Positions 48,919-57,626 of a DNA stretch of 64,000 bases are shown piece by piece. A program made the translations under genes and the position numbers. The DNA is from Anaerolineaceae bacterium. Lineage in GTDB: Bacteria; Chloroflexota; Anaerolineae; Anaerolineales; Anaerolineaceae. Numbering within the stretch: position 1 is the stretch's first letter; each line of letters opens with the position of its first letter. The notes beneath the pieces were generated by a model. That model did not search any database. It had not been told where the DNA came from and worked only from the letters and a program-made list of their open reading frames with translations. The DNA is taken from NCBI GenBank assembly GCA_002702705.1, contig PABH01000051.1, positions 41,421 through 105,420 of the forward strand, given 5' to 3'.

Positions 48919-49600
48919 CATAATCCAGCATTTCTTACAATGGTAAAGGCTTGTTGGTCGAAGGTATTATTTTGTTAAACGTAATACCTTACTTAACCTT
49001 ATCTTAATTTGCCTTTCGTATCTAAATCTTCATTGTTATTTTTACGAACGGACAAACCAACTTGCTTCGTTTGTCTTTCTTCACCATACTTATTTATTCG
49101 TCTTACATCTTAATTCGTGCAACTTACTAAATTTCTTCGTCTTGATTTGTTCAACTTACACTAAATTACGAACTTACACTTACTCACGAACTAACTTTAT
49201 GATTGTAAATGTTTATTCGACTTACCTTCCAACAAAAACCTTACCATACCAAACTTTTTTAGAACTTGATAACTTGATAACTTACTTGCTGGATGTAATC
49301 ATAATAGCCAGTTAATTCTTAAAAATCAAGTATCAAATCTGTTAAGTTTGTACAATCTGTTTTTTTGAGTCTGAATTTCTTAAAGTGATTAGGACCAATA
49401 TATCAGGAAAATACGAAGAACCAATCCACCACAACGGAACGGACAAACTTAATCCACTAAAAAATCCTTTAGTGCGGTCATTAACCTAAGTCGATTGGTT
49501 ATCACAGCCGGAACATTTTTACTTCAACCCCCTATTCGGGCAAACATGCGGCTGCAGCTGTGTAAACTAACCTAAATATGGAACAAAATCGCTGCTCTCA
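48919..49600. other. Gene-free AT-rich intergenic region with repeated motifs
   Basis: No coding frame of substance. AACTTAC recurs at 49121, 49153, 49171 and 49279, with GACTTAC at 49219. GAACGGACAAAC occurs twice (49046-49057 and 49437-49448); the first pairs locally as GGACAAAC/GTTTGTCT-type hairpin. CACTAAA/TTTAGTG forms another hairpin near 49460. The region could encode a small RNA read towards the terminator at 48884-48918 or hold binding sites for hydrogenase control. Confidence 0.45.
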
Positions 49601-49610
49601 AACAATATTC

Positions 49611-49652
49611 AATTGTGCAATTTTGAACATATTTGTTCTATTTTTCACAATT
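49611..49652. promoter_or_regulatory. 42-bp dyad upstream of the hydrogenase promoter
   Basis: Outer arms AATTGTG and CACAATT and inner arms GAAC and GTTC are arranged symmetrically (7-7-4-6-4-7-7); 16 of 21 positions are complementary. Its centre is roughly 90 bases before the predicted transcription start, a usual place for an activator. It does not match FNR, CRP or Gram-positive LexA spacing. Confidence 0.5.
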
Positions 49653-49685
49653 CGGACAATTTAGGTATTAGTTCTGAATTTACTC

Positions 49686-49714
49686 TTGTATATCGTTTTC
49701 TTTCATGTTACTAT
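49686..49714 (+). promoter_or_regulatory. Predicted sigma-70 promoter of the hydrogenase operon
   Basis: TTGTAT (49686-49691), a 17-base spacer, and TACTAT (49709-49714). The start would be near 49721, leaving a leader of about 144 bases. TGTCGGT/ACCGGCA can form a 7-bp hairpin at the beginning of that leader. No -24/-12 sigma-54 pattern was found. Confidence 0.5.
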
Positions 49715-49864
49715 ATTTTATGTCGGTTTTTTCGCCATACCGGCAATCCAACACAACACCCAAAACAAAAACAATTTCATAATCAGTAAAAACTTTACAG
49801 CCATCTCATACCAGTAATCGGGTTGTTTTCATTGGGGTTCCCAGATTGAAAGGAGAGTTTTTTT

Positions 49865-51004
49865 ATGCTTCATTTAGGAGAGAGTATCCAGGAGTTTCTT
49901 TTAAGAGAAGGGATGTCACGGCGCGATTTCATGAAGTTTTGCACCATTATGGCTGGCGCATTAGCTCTGCCAAAAAATGCAGTGTCTGATATCGCCCGGG
50001 CATTGGAATCCCCACAACGCTTGCCAATTGTTTGGCTTGAGCTGCAGGACTGTGCCGGTTGTAGTGAGGCCTTTTTGCGCTCCACCAGCCCTACCGCTGC
50101 CGAATTGGTATTGGATGTTTTGTCCGTTGATTACCACGAAACCATCATGGCTGCTTCCGGTTTTCAGGCCGAAAAATCCAAAGATGACGCCATCGCTGCC
50201 GGTGGATATATTCTTGTGGTAGAAGGATCAATCTCCCTGGCGGATGACGGCGGATACTGTACCATTGCCGGGAAATCATCAAAAGCCATACTGGAAGACG
50301 CAGCCGCAAATGCCGTTGCCATTATCGCTGTTGGCAACTGTGCAACTTTTGGCGGTATTCCTGCCGCGAACCCCAACCCCACCCAAGCCGCTGGCGTCTG
50401 GGATATTATCAAAAATAAACCCATCATTAACCTGCCCGGCTGCCCGGTCAATCCGGTCAATCTGACGGCGACTGTAGTACATTACCTGACCTTTAACCAA
50501 CTGCCGGATATGGATAGTTTCAACCGCCCGTTATTTGGATTTGGAAGAAGAATTCACGATAACTGCGAACGGCGTGGACATTTCGATGCCGGCGAATTTG
50601 TTAAGGAATGGGGAGACGAAGGCCACCGCGCTGGTTGGTGTTTGTATCAAATGGGCTGTAAGGGCCCCATCACGTTCCACAACTGTCCCAGTGTGCGATA
50701 TAACGAAGGCACAAGTTGGCCAATTGCGGCCGGGCATCCCTGCATTGGTTGTTCTGAGCCAGGTTTTTGGAACTGGGAAGTTTACAAACCCATCTCACTG
50801 AATACTTTTACTCCTCCCACCACCTTCCCCACCGTGGAAACACCAGACCGTGAAATTTCACCCGCCGGAATCGCCATCAGCGGAACAGCCGTTGGTGCAA
50901 TTGTTGGCGCTGCCGGTGCTTTTGCTTACACTGCCCTCACCAATCGCAGCAATATTCAGCCAGAGGTTGCAACCGAAGAGCCTGAAGAACCTGCTGAACA
51001 TTAG
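49865..51004 (+). CDS. hybO: [NiFe]-hydrogenase small subunit, Tat-exported
   Basis: 379 residues. A Tat signal with SRRDFMK at residues 18-24 directs folded export. The Fe-S ligands follow in order: DCAGCSE and GNCATFGGI and NLPGCPVNP (proximal cluster), then IHDNCERRGHF with its histidine, GWCLYQMGCKGP, and HPCIGCSEPGF (distal and medial clusters). A hydrophobic helix at about 340-360 anchors the protein, as in membrane-bound group 1 enzymes. AGGAG stands nine bases before ATG. The order small subunit-HybA-HybB-large subunit-protease matches E. coli hydrogenase 2, so H2 oxidation or evolution coupled to the quinone pool is expected. Confidence 0.93.
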   Translation: MLHLGESIQEFLLREGMSRRDFMKFCTIMAGALALPKNAVSDIARALESPQRLPIVWLELQDCAGCSEAFLRSTSPTAAELVLDVLSVDYHETIMAASGFQAEKSKDDAIAAGGYILVVEGSISLADDGGYCTIAGKSSKAILEDAAANAVAIIAVGNCATFGGIPAANPNPTQAAGVWDIIKNKPIINLPGCPVNPVNLTATVVHYLTFNQLPDMDSFNRPLFGFGRRIHDNCERRGHFDAGEFVKEWGDEGHRAGWCLYQMGCKGPITFHNCPSVRYNEGTSWPIAAGHPCIGCSEPGFWNWEVYKPISLNTFTPPTTFPTVETPDREISPAGIAISGTAVGAIVGAAGAFAYTALTNRSNIQPEVATEEPEEPAEH

Positions 51005-51018
51005 AAAGGAGCCAATGA

Positions 51019-51879
51019 ATGGAAATTAACCGCAGAGATTTTCTAAAAATGGCTGGGGCAGGAATGGGAAGTATGATTTTACCCACTCCGGATAAAAGTT
51101 CCGCTTCCAAATTGGCTGAGGCGGAAAATGCATTTTCGATGTTGTATGATGCCACTTTGTGTGTAGGATGTAGGGCATGCCAAACGGCATGCAAAGATCG
51201 TGCTGGACTTCCCCCCGTTACGGATGAAGCCCGTTTGTATGAAATGCCTACGGAATTGAGCGCAGATACCTGGACTTTAATCAAGTTATACAACGGGGAA
51301 GACGATTATTCCTTTGTAAAAAAACAATGTATGCACTGTGTTGATCCAGCCTGTGCTTCGGTTTGCCCGGTACAGGCACTCGAAAAAACACCGGAAGGCC
51401 CCGTCGTTTATCACGGATACAAATGCATCGGCTGCCGCTACTGTATGACAGCCTGTCCTTTTGATATACCCAAGTATGAGTGGGATGAAGTAAAACCTTA
51501 CATCCAAAAATGTGATTTTTGCGCAGACTTACAGCAAGAAGGTCTACCGCCAAAATGTGGGGCAGCTTGTCCTACCGGGGCACTTATTTCCGGGCGGCGG
51601 GGAGATATGCTGGAAATTGCACATAAACGGATTACAGAAAATCCGGATACTTACATTGATCATGTTTATGGGGAACACGAAGTAGGTGGAACGTCCATGT
51701 TGTATCTATCCAAGGTATCGTTCGATAAATTGGATTACCCCAAACTGGACAGCAAACCCATTCCGGAAATTACCTGGCCCTATATGAAAGCCGTGCCGTA
51801 TGTCTTTTTTGGTATGGGCGGATTGATGACCGCGATTTACTACTTCACTCACCGTAACGACAAAGCGAAGGAGGAATAA
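51019..51879 (+). CDS. hybA: HybA-like four-cluster ferredoxin subunit
   Basis: 286 residues with a Tat-like start NRRDFLKMAGAGMG and cysteine groups for four [4Fe-4S] clusters: CVGCRACQTAC, CMHCVDPACASVC, CIGCRYCMTAC, and CDFC with CGAACPTGA. A C-terminal helix (about 258-275) anchors it to the membrane. It carries electrons between the small subunit and HybB. It starts 14 bases after the small subunit with AAAGGAG upstream. Confidence 0.92.
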   Translation: MEINRRDFLKMAGAGMGSMILPTPDKSSASKLAEAENAFSMLYDATLCVGCRACQTACKDRAGLPPVTDEARLYEMPTELSADTWTLIKLYNGEDDYSFVKKQCMHCVDPACASVCPVQALEKTPEGPVVYHGYKCIGCRYCMTACPFDIPKYEWDEVKPYIQKCDFCADLQQEGLPPKCGAACPTGALISGRRGDMLEIAHKRITENPDTYIDHVYGEHEVGGTSMLYLSKVSFDKLDYPKLDSKPIPEITWPYMKAVPYVFFGMGGLMTAIYYFTHRNDKAKEE

Positions 51880-51880
51880 T

Positions 51881-53032
51881 ATGGCAACCGCTTCGCGTAA
51901 CCTCAGATTACGTCCTTATCCGGTTGGATTAGGTATGATCCTCATCTGGGTAGCAGGTGCGCTTGGATTAAGTGTGGCCGTTTATCGTTGGATTGTTGGT
52001 TTAAGCATCACCAATATGAGCGACAACCGACCCTGGGGTATCTGGATTAGCTTTGATATGATGAGTGGTATCGGCCTGGCTGCTGGAGCGTTTAGTGTGG
52101 CAGCCATTGTTTATATCTTTAACCTCAAAAAACTCTACCCCATTGTCCGGCCCACCATCCTGACGGGTTTTATCAGTTATATCCTGGCAGCCCTCACCCT
52201 GCTGGCCGATTTGGGTTTACCAGCCAATATCTGGCACCTCATCATCTACTGGAACATCCACTCACCACTTTTTGAAATCGGATGGTGTGTGATGGCATAT
52301 ACTACCGTATTACTGCTGGAATTCAGCCCGGTTTTGTTTGAAGCCTTGGGATGGAAGGCACCACTGGAATTAATTCGGCGGATTACCATTCCGTTGGTGG
52401 TTCTGGGCATCATGCTCTCGACATTACACCAATCCACATTGGGCACCATGTTAACCGCACTGCCCTACCGCATCCATCCCTTGTGGTACTCACCCCTGCT
52501 GCCGGTATACTTCTTCCTGACGGCTATTGGTGCTGGCCTGGCAATGACCGTGTTTGAAAGTTACCATTCCGCCCGCACCTATCAACAAAAATTTGAACTG
52601 GATATTGTTGCAACCATCACCAAATGGATCCCTTATGTACTGGGTCTCTATTTTGTGATCCGGGTAGCCGAATTATTCATTAGCGGGAAGTACATTTACC
52701 TGGTTCAAGAACCCTGGCCTGCTTTCCTTTTCCTGATCGAAATGATGGGTGGTATTTTAATTCCAACCCTCCTGTTTTTGGATCCCAAAGTACGGTACAG
52801 CAAATCAGGCATCGTATGGGCTGCTTTCCTCACGATGGGCGGTTTGATCTTAAATCGCTTCAACAGCAGTCTTGTCTTTTTGAATGGTGATTTTTATTTC
52901 CCCAGTGCGGCTGAAATTGCCGTCTCAATCGGGCTAACCTGCCTGGGTATCATCATGTTTGACGCGGCGATTCGTTTTTTGCCCATGTATAAAAGCCCCA
53001 ATCAGAAAAAAGAATTGGTAACTGAATCATAA
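51881..53032 (+). CDS. hybB: HybB/NrfD-like quinone-interacting membrane subunit
   Basis: 383 residues with about ten membrane helices, NrfD/PsrC fold; GIWISFDMMSGIGLAAGAF near residue 50 and STLHQSTLGTMLTALPYRIH near 185 are characteristic. It exchanges electrons with menaquinone and may move protons. It begins one base after the hybA stop, with GGAGG upstream. The large subunit follows after 28 bases with AAGGAG. Confidence 0.92.
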   Translation: MATASRNLRLRPYPVGLGMILIWVAGALGLSVAVYRWIVGLSITNMSDNRPWGIWISFDMMSGIGLAAGAFSVAAIVYIFNLKKLYPIVRPTILTGFISYILAALTLLADLGLPANIWHLIIYWNIHSPLFEIGWCVMAYTTVLLLEFSPVLFEALGWKAPLELIRRITIPLVVLGIMLSTLHQSTLGTMLTALPYRIHPLWYSPLLPVYFFLTAIGAGLAMTVFESYHSARTYQQKFELDIVATITKWIPYVLGLYFVIRVAELFISGKYIYLVQEPWPAFLFLIEMMGGILIPTLLFLDPKVRYSKSGIVWAAFLTMGGLILNRFNSSLVFLNGDFYFPSAAEIAVSIGLTCLGIIMFDAAIRFLPMYKSPNQKKELVTES

Positions 53033-53060
53033 ATCCAGCCCATTTTAAGGAGAACCCCCT

Positions 53061-54779
53061 ATGTCAAAAATCGTTATTGATCCCATTACTCGGATCGAAG
53101 GACACCTCAGAATTGAAGTTGAAGTAAAAGACGGTAAGGTAACCAATGCCTGGAGCAGCAGCACCATGTTCCGCGGTATTGAAAATATTCTGAAAGGACG
53201 CGATCCACGCGGGGCATGGACCATCACCCAGCGCATCTGCGGTGTTTGAACGACTGTACACGCAGTCAGCTCCGTGCGAGCTGTTGAAGATGCTCTGAAA
53301 ATTCAAGTCCCCAGTAATGCCCGTATCATTCGTAACATTATCGATGCCATCCAATTTGTGCAGGATCATGTCGTTCATTTTTATCACCTCCATGCTTTGG
53401 ATTGGGTGGACATTGTCAACGCCCTGGAAGCCGATCCGGAAGCAACTTCCGCGCTGGCACAATCCATCTCGGATTGGCCCAATTCCAGCGCCTCTTATTT
53501 TAAAGGCGTTCAGGATCGTGTGAAAAAATTTGTCGCCAGCGGCCAGCTTGGCATTTTTGCCAACGCCTATTGGGGACATCCGGCTTATAAGTTACCCCCT
53601 GAAGCCAACCTGATGGCTGTTGCCCATTATTTAGAAGCCTTGGATTGGCAGCGTGAGGTCATCAAAGCACACGCCATTTTAGGCGCAAAAAACCCCCACT
53701 TACAAACCTACCTGGTAGGTGGTATGTCCATTCCGGTGGATGCCAACAGCGAAGTTGGGATTAATGCCGATAAAATTGCCCAACTCTTGCAAATGTTCGC
53801 CAAAGCAAAAGATTTTGTCAACCGAGTTTATTTACCGGATGTACTGGCGATTGCACCTTTTTATCTCGAATGGGCTGATCTTGGGGAAGGACTGGGCAAC
53901 TTTATGTCCTACGGAGATATTCCGCTGGTCGATAATGCCGATCCCAATAATCCTGGTGATCTCTTCTTCCCGCGTGGTGTCATTTTGGACCGTGACCTGA
54001 GCAAAGTACACCCGCTTGACCCGGAAAAGATTCACGAATACGTGACCCATTCCTGGTATACCTATGACGATGAAAGCAAGGGTTTACATCCTTCTGTTGG
54101 AGAAACCAACGCCAATTACACAGGGCCAAAACCGCCTTATGAATATTTGGATACCGATAAAAAATACTCCTGGCTCAAAGCACCCCGCTACGATGAAAAA
54201 TCAATGGAAGTTGGTCCACTGGCCCGTATGTTGATTGGATATGCTTCCGGGCAGGAACGGGTTGTTGAACTGGTCGATTCGGTATTAAATACGCTAAACG
54301 TACCAGCCACCGTGCTGTTCTCCACACTTGGTCGGGTAGCCGCCCGCTGTATTGAATCGGTGCTTTTGGCAGAGAACCTGGAAAAATGGACACTTGAACT
54401 GGCAGCGAATATTGCCAAAGGCGATACAGCCATCCACGAACAGGCGCATTGGGACCCCTCCACCTGGGAAGCAGAAACAATGGGCTGGGGTTGGACCGAA
54501 GCACCGCGCGGCGCCCTTGGACACTGGATTCATATCAAAGATGGCAAAATCGCCAATTACCAGGCCATCGTACCGTCCACCTGGAACGGCTCTCCCCGTG
54601 ATGCAAAGGGTTTGATGGGCGCCTACGAAGCAGCCCTGATCGGCACCCCCGTGGCTGACCCTGCTATGCCAGTCGAGATTTTACGCACGGTGCATTCGTT
54701 TGACCCGTGTATGGCCTGTGCTGTGCATGTGTTGGATGCAGATGGTAACGAAATTACCAAAGTAATTGTGATGGACTGA
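53061..54779 (+). CDS. hybC: [NiFe(Se)]-hydrogenase large subunit with in-frame TGA (probable Sec63)
   Basis: A single 572-residue frame if TGA at 53247-53249 is read through. Residues before it end QRICGV and those after it begin TTVHAVSSV, giving RICGV-X-TTVH, the L1 motif RxCGxCxxxH with X at the second cysteine. Everything else is normal: [17 protein letters not shown] at the start, and L2 DPCMACAVH (Cys550, Cys553, His556) with a 16-residue tail for the maturation protease to remove. No frame change is needed. A SECIS-like hairpin follows the TGA. I read X as selenocysteine; a sequencing error or a point mutation of TGY is the alternative. The small subunit must carry this protein across the membrane, since it has no signal. 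Confidence 0.88.
53247..53283 (+). promoter_or_regulatory. Candidate bacterial SECIS element with its TGA codon
   Basis: After TGA (53247-53249), CAGCTC (53267-53272) and GAGCTG (53278-53283) form a perfect 6-bp stem with loop CGTGC. The loop begins 23 bases after the TGA and contains GU, matching the spacing and loop rule of bacterial SECIS elements recognised by SelB. Confidence 0.65.
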
Positions 54780-54782
54780 GCC

Positions 54783-55247
54783 ATGCCAAAAACACTGATT
54801 TTAGGTGTGGGTAATTACCTGCTTTCCGATGATGGTCTGAGTGTGCATGTCTTGGAACGGTTACTGGCTGCCCATAACTTCCCGGAAGAAATCGAAGTGG
54901 TGGATGGCGGCACGTGCGGGTTGGACTTATTACAATTTCTGGAAGGAATCACCAATCTGGTCATTGTGGATGCGGTTAATGCCGGAAAAGAACCCGGCAC
55001 AATCATCCGCTTGAGCGGGGATCAGGTTCCAGCCTACCTTTCGATGAAAATTTCTCCCCACGATATTGGCCTGCCCGACCTTTTGGCTACCGCCAAACTG
55101 CGCGATCTTTACCCCCCGAATGTGATCGTTCTGGGTATCCAACCCGAGTCGCTGGCCGTCAGTGTGGACCTTTCTCCCTCCGTGGCAGCCCAGGTAGATA
55201 CGCTGGTAGAAATGCTGGTAGAGGAAACGTTAGCATTGGCTGTTTGA
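54783..55247 (+). CDS. hybD: HybD-like hydrogenase maturation endopeptidase
   Basis: 154 residues. It contains LGVGNYLLSDDGLSVHVLE, with Asp in the position of the nickel-sensing Glu16 of E. coli HybD, then VIVDAVNAG (Asp62 equivalent) and KISPHDIGLPDLL (His93 equivalent). It removes the C-terminal tail of the large subunit after nickel insertion. It lies three bases after the large-subunit stop, so the operon carries its own dedicated protease. Confidence 0.93.
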   Translation: MPKTLILGVGNYLLSDDGLSVHVLERLLAAHNFPEEIEVVDGGTCGLDLLQFLEGITNLVIVDAVNAGKEPGTIIRLSGDQVPAYLSMKISPHDIGLPDLLATAKLRDLYPPNVIVLGIQPESLAVSVDLSPSVAAQVDTLVEMLVEETLALAV

Positions 55248-55289
55248 CCTTCAAGGTACCACACAATTGGGATCACCCTTAATAAGATA

Positions 55290-55320
55290 AAAAAACCTGC
55301 ATTAAAAATGCAGGTTTTTT
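55290..55320. terminator. Bidirectional terminator of the hydrogenase operon
   Basis: AAAAAACCTGCAT and ATGCAGGTTTTTT pair over 13 bp around the loop TAAAA. It has a T-run on both strands and lies between convergent hybD and the DoxX-like gene. Confidence 0.9.
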
Positions 55321-55332
55321 TTATCAATCTAC

Positions 55333-55923
55333 TTATTTTTCTTCTTCATCCACCCTGGTGAAAAGTTTACCCGGCTGCCAGGGCGTCCCTAAAAGCGGTA
55401 ATACCCAGCGGTCCAGGCCAAACCAACCAGCCGTCTTCCAGGCCAAAATCAACAAAATAGCCAGGGTAAATAAAACCGGATTGGTACTTGCCGTGCCAGC
55501 CATCATGAAGTTCCAGTTCATAAAACCGCCAAAAAAGGCAGCCAAACCGGTGAAAATACCCAAAATCAGGGCAGCACCAATTAAAAGTTCTCCGGCAACC
55601 ACCAATTTGGCAAACCAGGTATAGGAACCACTATCCAACATGGTCTGCAAAAAACTGCGGTACCAGTCGAAAGCAATCATGGGGCGAGCCGGAGCTTCGG
55701 GAATAGCAACAGCCCGCTGCCAAAACCCTTGTAATGCTTCTCCTGTTTGAGTCCAACCCGGGTTGGAAAGTTTTCCAATCCCGGAAGAGAGCCAGGTATA
55801 TCCAAGGTAAAGACGGGCAATTAACCAAATCCATGCCCAGCGTGGACTGGAAAAAAGTGCGGTTGCGATGGGTGGATCGGTAAACCGAATTACCCGTTTT
55901 TGAAAATCTACATTTGTAGCCAT
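55333..55923 (-). CDS. DoxX/DoxD-like membrane protein
   Basis: 196 residues with four membrane helices; RLYLGYTWLSSGIGKL near residue 37 and LVVAGELLIGAALILGIFTG near 107-126 are the DoxX pattern. Related proteins include the small thiosulfate:quinone oxidoreductase subunit and other quinone-linked membrane proteins. GGAGG precedes the ATG. Single gene convergent with the hydrogenase operon. Its activity cannot be set from sequence. Confidence 0.8.
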   Translation of the reverse strand: MATNVDFQKRVIRFTDPPIATALFSSPRWAWIWLIARLYLGYTWLSSGIGKLSNPGWTQTGEALQGFWQRAVAIPEAPARPMIAFDWYRSFLQTMLDSGSYTWFAKLVVAGELLIGAALILGIFTGLAAFFGGFMNWNFMMAGTASTNPVLFTLAILLILAWKTAGWFGLDRWVLPLLGTPWQPGKLFTRVDEEEK

Positions 55924-56151
55924 AAGGAAAAAACCTCCAGTTTTTAGTATTTAGATAATAATTATCCAAATAATATCATAAAACAATAAATCCGGTTAAT
56001 CATCCGTTTGTATATAGTGAAAAAAAACACAATTTAGCACTTTTAATAAAATATAGAGAAGATAAACCCTCTATCCAAATCACCTCCCTAATTTTCTCGG
56101 CAGATTATGCCATTTCCTAGGTTTTTTATAATCTCTTCATATAATTAAGGT

Positions 56152-57618
56152 ATGTCAATCAGCATCGAAATCATCTTTTTAATCATTGCCATTTTATTGA
56201 TATTAAGTGTCGCTGCCAGCAAATTTTCGGAACGGTTTGGCATTCCGGCATTATCACTATTTTTGATCCTCGGCATGTTGGCGGGGTCAGAGGGTTTGGG
56301 CGGCATTTATTTTGATGATCCGATCATCGCCCAGGGAATTGGTTTTTTTGCTCTGGCCGTCATTCTCTTTTCCGGTGGTTTGGAAACCCATTGGGAAAGT
56401 ATCCGCGGGGTGATGAAGGAATCACTGGTGTTGGCAACCGTAGGCGTCAGTTTGACCGCCTTAATATTGGGCGCGGCTGCTCATTTCATCTTGGGGATTT
56501 CTCTGCTGGAGGGTTTATTAATTGGGGCAATTACTTCTTCCACCGATGCGGCCGCCGTCTTTTCATTACTTCGTGCCAGCGGAATCCGGTTAAAACAAAA
56601 TATTCCCCCGATTTTAGAACTGGAATCCGGCACGAACGACCCCATGGCTGTTTTCTTAACCATCAGTCTCATCCAATTGATCCAAATGCCCCACCAACCC
56701 TGGATAAACCTGCTTGGCCTGTTTTTTCAACAAATGCTCTTTGGCGGATTGTTGGGCATTTTGTTTGGCAAGCTGCTGTTGTATATGATTAATCGTCTGC
56801 GGTTGGGTTATGAAGGGCTTTATCCGGTTTTAGCTTTGGGTATGATTTTGCTGACTTTTGGCAGCGCGACCCTAATCGGCGGCAGTCCCTTTTTGGCGGT
56901 TTACCTGGTGGGGCTCACCTTGGGGCGATCTGATTTTTTGCACAAACGCAGTCTGATCCGCTTTTACGAAGGACTGGCCTGGTTGTTCCAAATTGTTATG
57001 TTTTTGGCGTTGGGTCTGTTTGTTTTTCCCTCACGGCTCGTTTCAGTCATTGTACCCGGTATGATCTTAGCCATCATTCTCATTTTTGTTGCCCGTCCAT
57101 TAAGTATCTGGTTGAGTATGATCCCTTTTCGTTTACCTACCAAAGATAAAAACTTTATCGCTTGGGTTGGTCTGCGGGGAGCCGTGCCGATTATCTTGGC
57201 GACCTACCCCCGTTTAGCGGGTATCGAACAGTCCGATCTGATTTTTAACATCGTGTTTTTTGTCGTTTTGACATCCATTTTAATTCAAGGCACTACCATA
57301 TCGTCCGCTGCACGCCTTTTGAAGGTCATTGATCCCAACAAACCACAGCCCAACTACCCACTCGAATTAAACCCATTACAAGGATGGAAGGGAGAACTGC
57401 GGGAAATTATCATTCCGGAAAATTCCTGCGTGGTGGGGAAAGCAGTTTTTGAATTAGGTCTGCCCGACGATTACCTGATCGTCTTGTTGGCACGGGATGA
57501 TGAGTTCATCATTCCACACGGCAGCCTGGTTTTTCAGGAGGGCGACCGCATGTTGGGCCTGGCCACGCAAGAAACCCACCAGACCGTATTAACCCAATTT
57601 AACACCCTGACCTGTTAG
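56152..57618 (+). CDS. K+/H+ antiporter, NhaP2/CPA-type with C-terminal TrkA-C-like domain
   Basis: 488 residues with about 12 membrane helices. AITSSTDAAAVFSLLR and ELESGTNDPMAVFLT (near residues 122-175) carry the acidic residues of the ion site in the CPA family, and AWVGLRGAVPIILATYP lies near 340. The cytoplasmic C-terminus (about 410-488) looks like a TrkA-C/RCK_C ligand domain (VVGKAVFELGLPDDYLIVLL). It likely exports K+ or Na+ in exchange for protons. Only a weak AAGG precedes the ATG. Confidence 0.87.
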   Translation: MSISIEIIFLIIAILLILSVAASKFSERFGIPALSLFLILGMLAGSEGLGGIYFDDPIIAQGIGFFALAVILFSGGLETHWESIRGVMKESLVLATVGVSLTALILGAAAHFILGISLLEGLLIGAITSSTDAAAVFSLLRASGIRLKQNIPPILELESGTNDPMAVFLTISLIQLIQMPHQPWINLLGLFFQQMLFGGLLGILFGKLLLYMINRLRLGYEGLYPVLALGMILLTFGSATLIGGSPFLAVYLVGLTLGRSDFLHKRSLIRFYEGLAWLFQIVMFLALGLFVFPSRLVSVIVPGMILAIILIFVARPLSIWLSMIPFRLPTKDKNFIAWVGLRGAVPIILATYPRLAGIEQSDLIFNIVFFVVLTSILIQGTTISSAARLLKVIDPNKPQPNYPLELNPLQGWKGELREIIIPENSCVVGKAVFELGLPDDYLIVLLARDDEFIIPHGSLVFQEGDRMLGLATQETHQTVLTQFNTLTC

Positions 57619-57626
57619 CCAGAAAT

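Noticed and set aside
49121..49285. CRISPR-like array from the repeated AACTTAC motifs
   Set aside because: Repeat units are only seven bases and spacing is irregular (32, 18, 48, 60 bases).
49500..49864. Sigma-54 (-24/-12) promoter for the hydrogenase
   Set aside because: No GG-N10-GC pattern with proper flanks was found; a sigma-70 type element fits better.
53061..53249. Separate 62-residue gene followed by an independent 501-residue hydrogenase gene
   Set aside because: The two frames are the same frame, the break is inside the L1 motif, and the second part has no ribosome-binding site; one recoded gene explains everything.
53247..53249. TGA read as Gly or Trp by a variant genetic code
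   Set aside because: TGA ends purC, purQ, istA, istB, hybC and others at the expected lengths, so it is a normal stop here.
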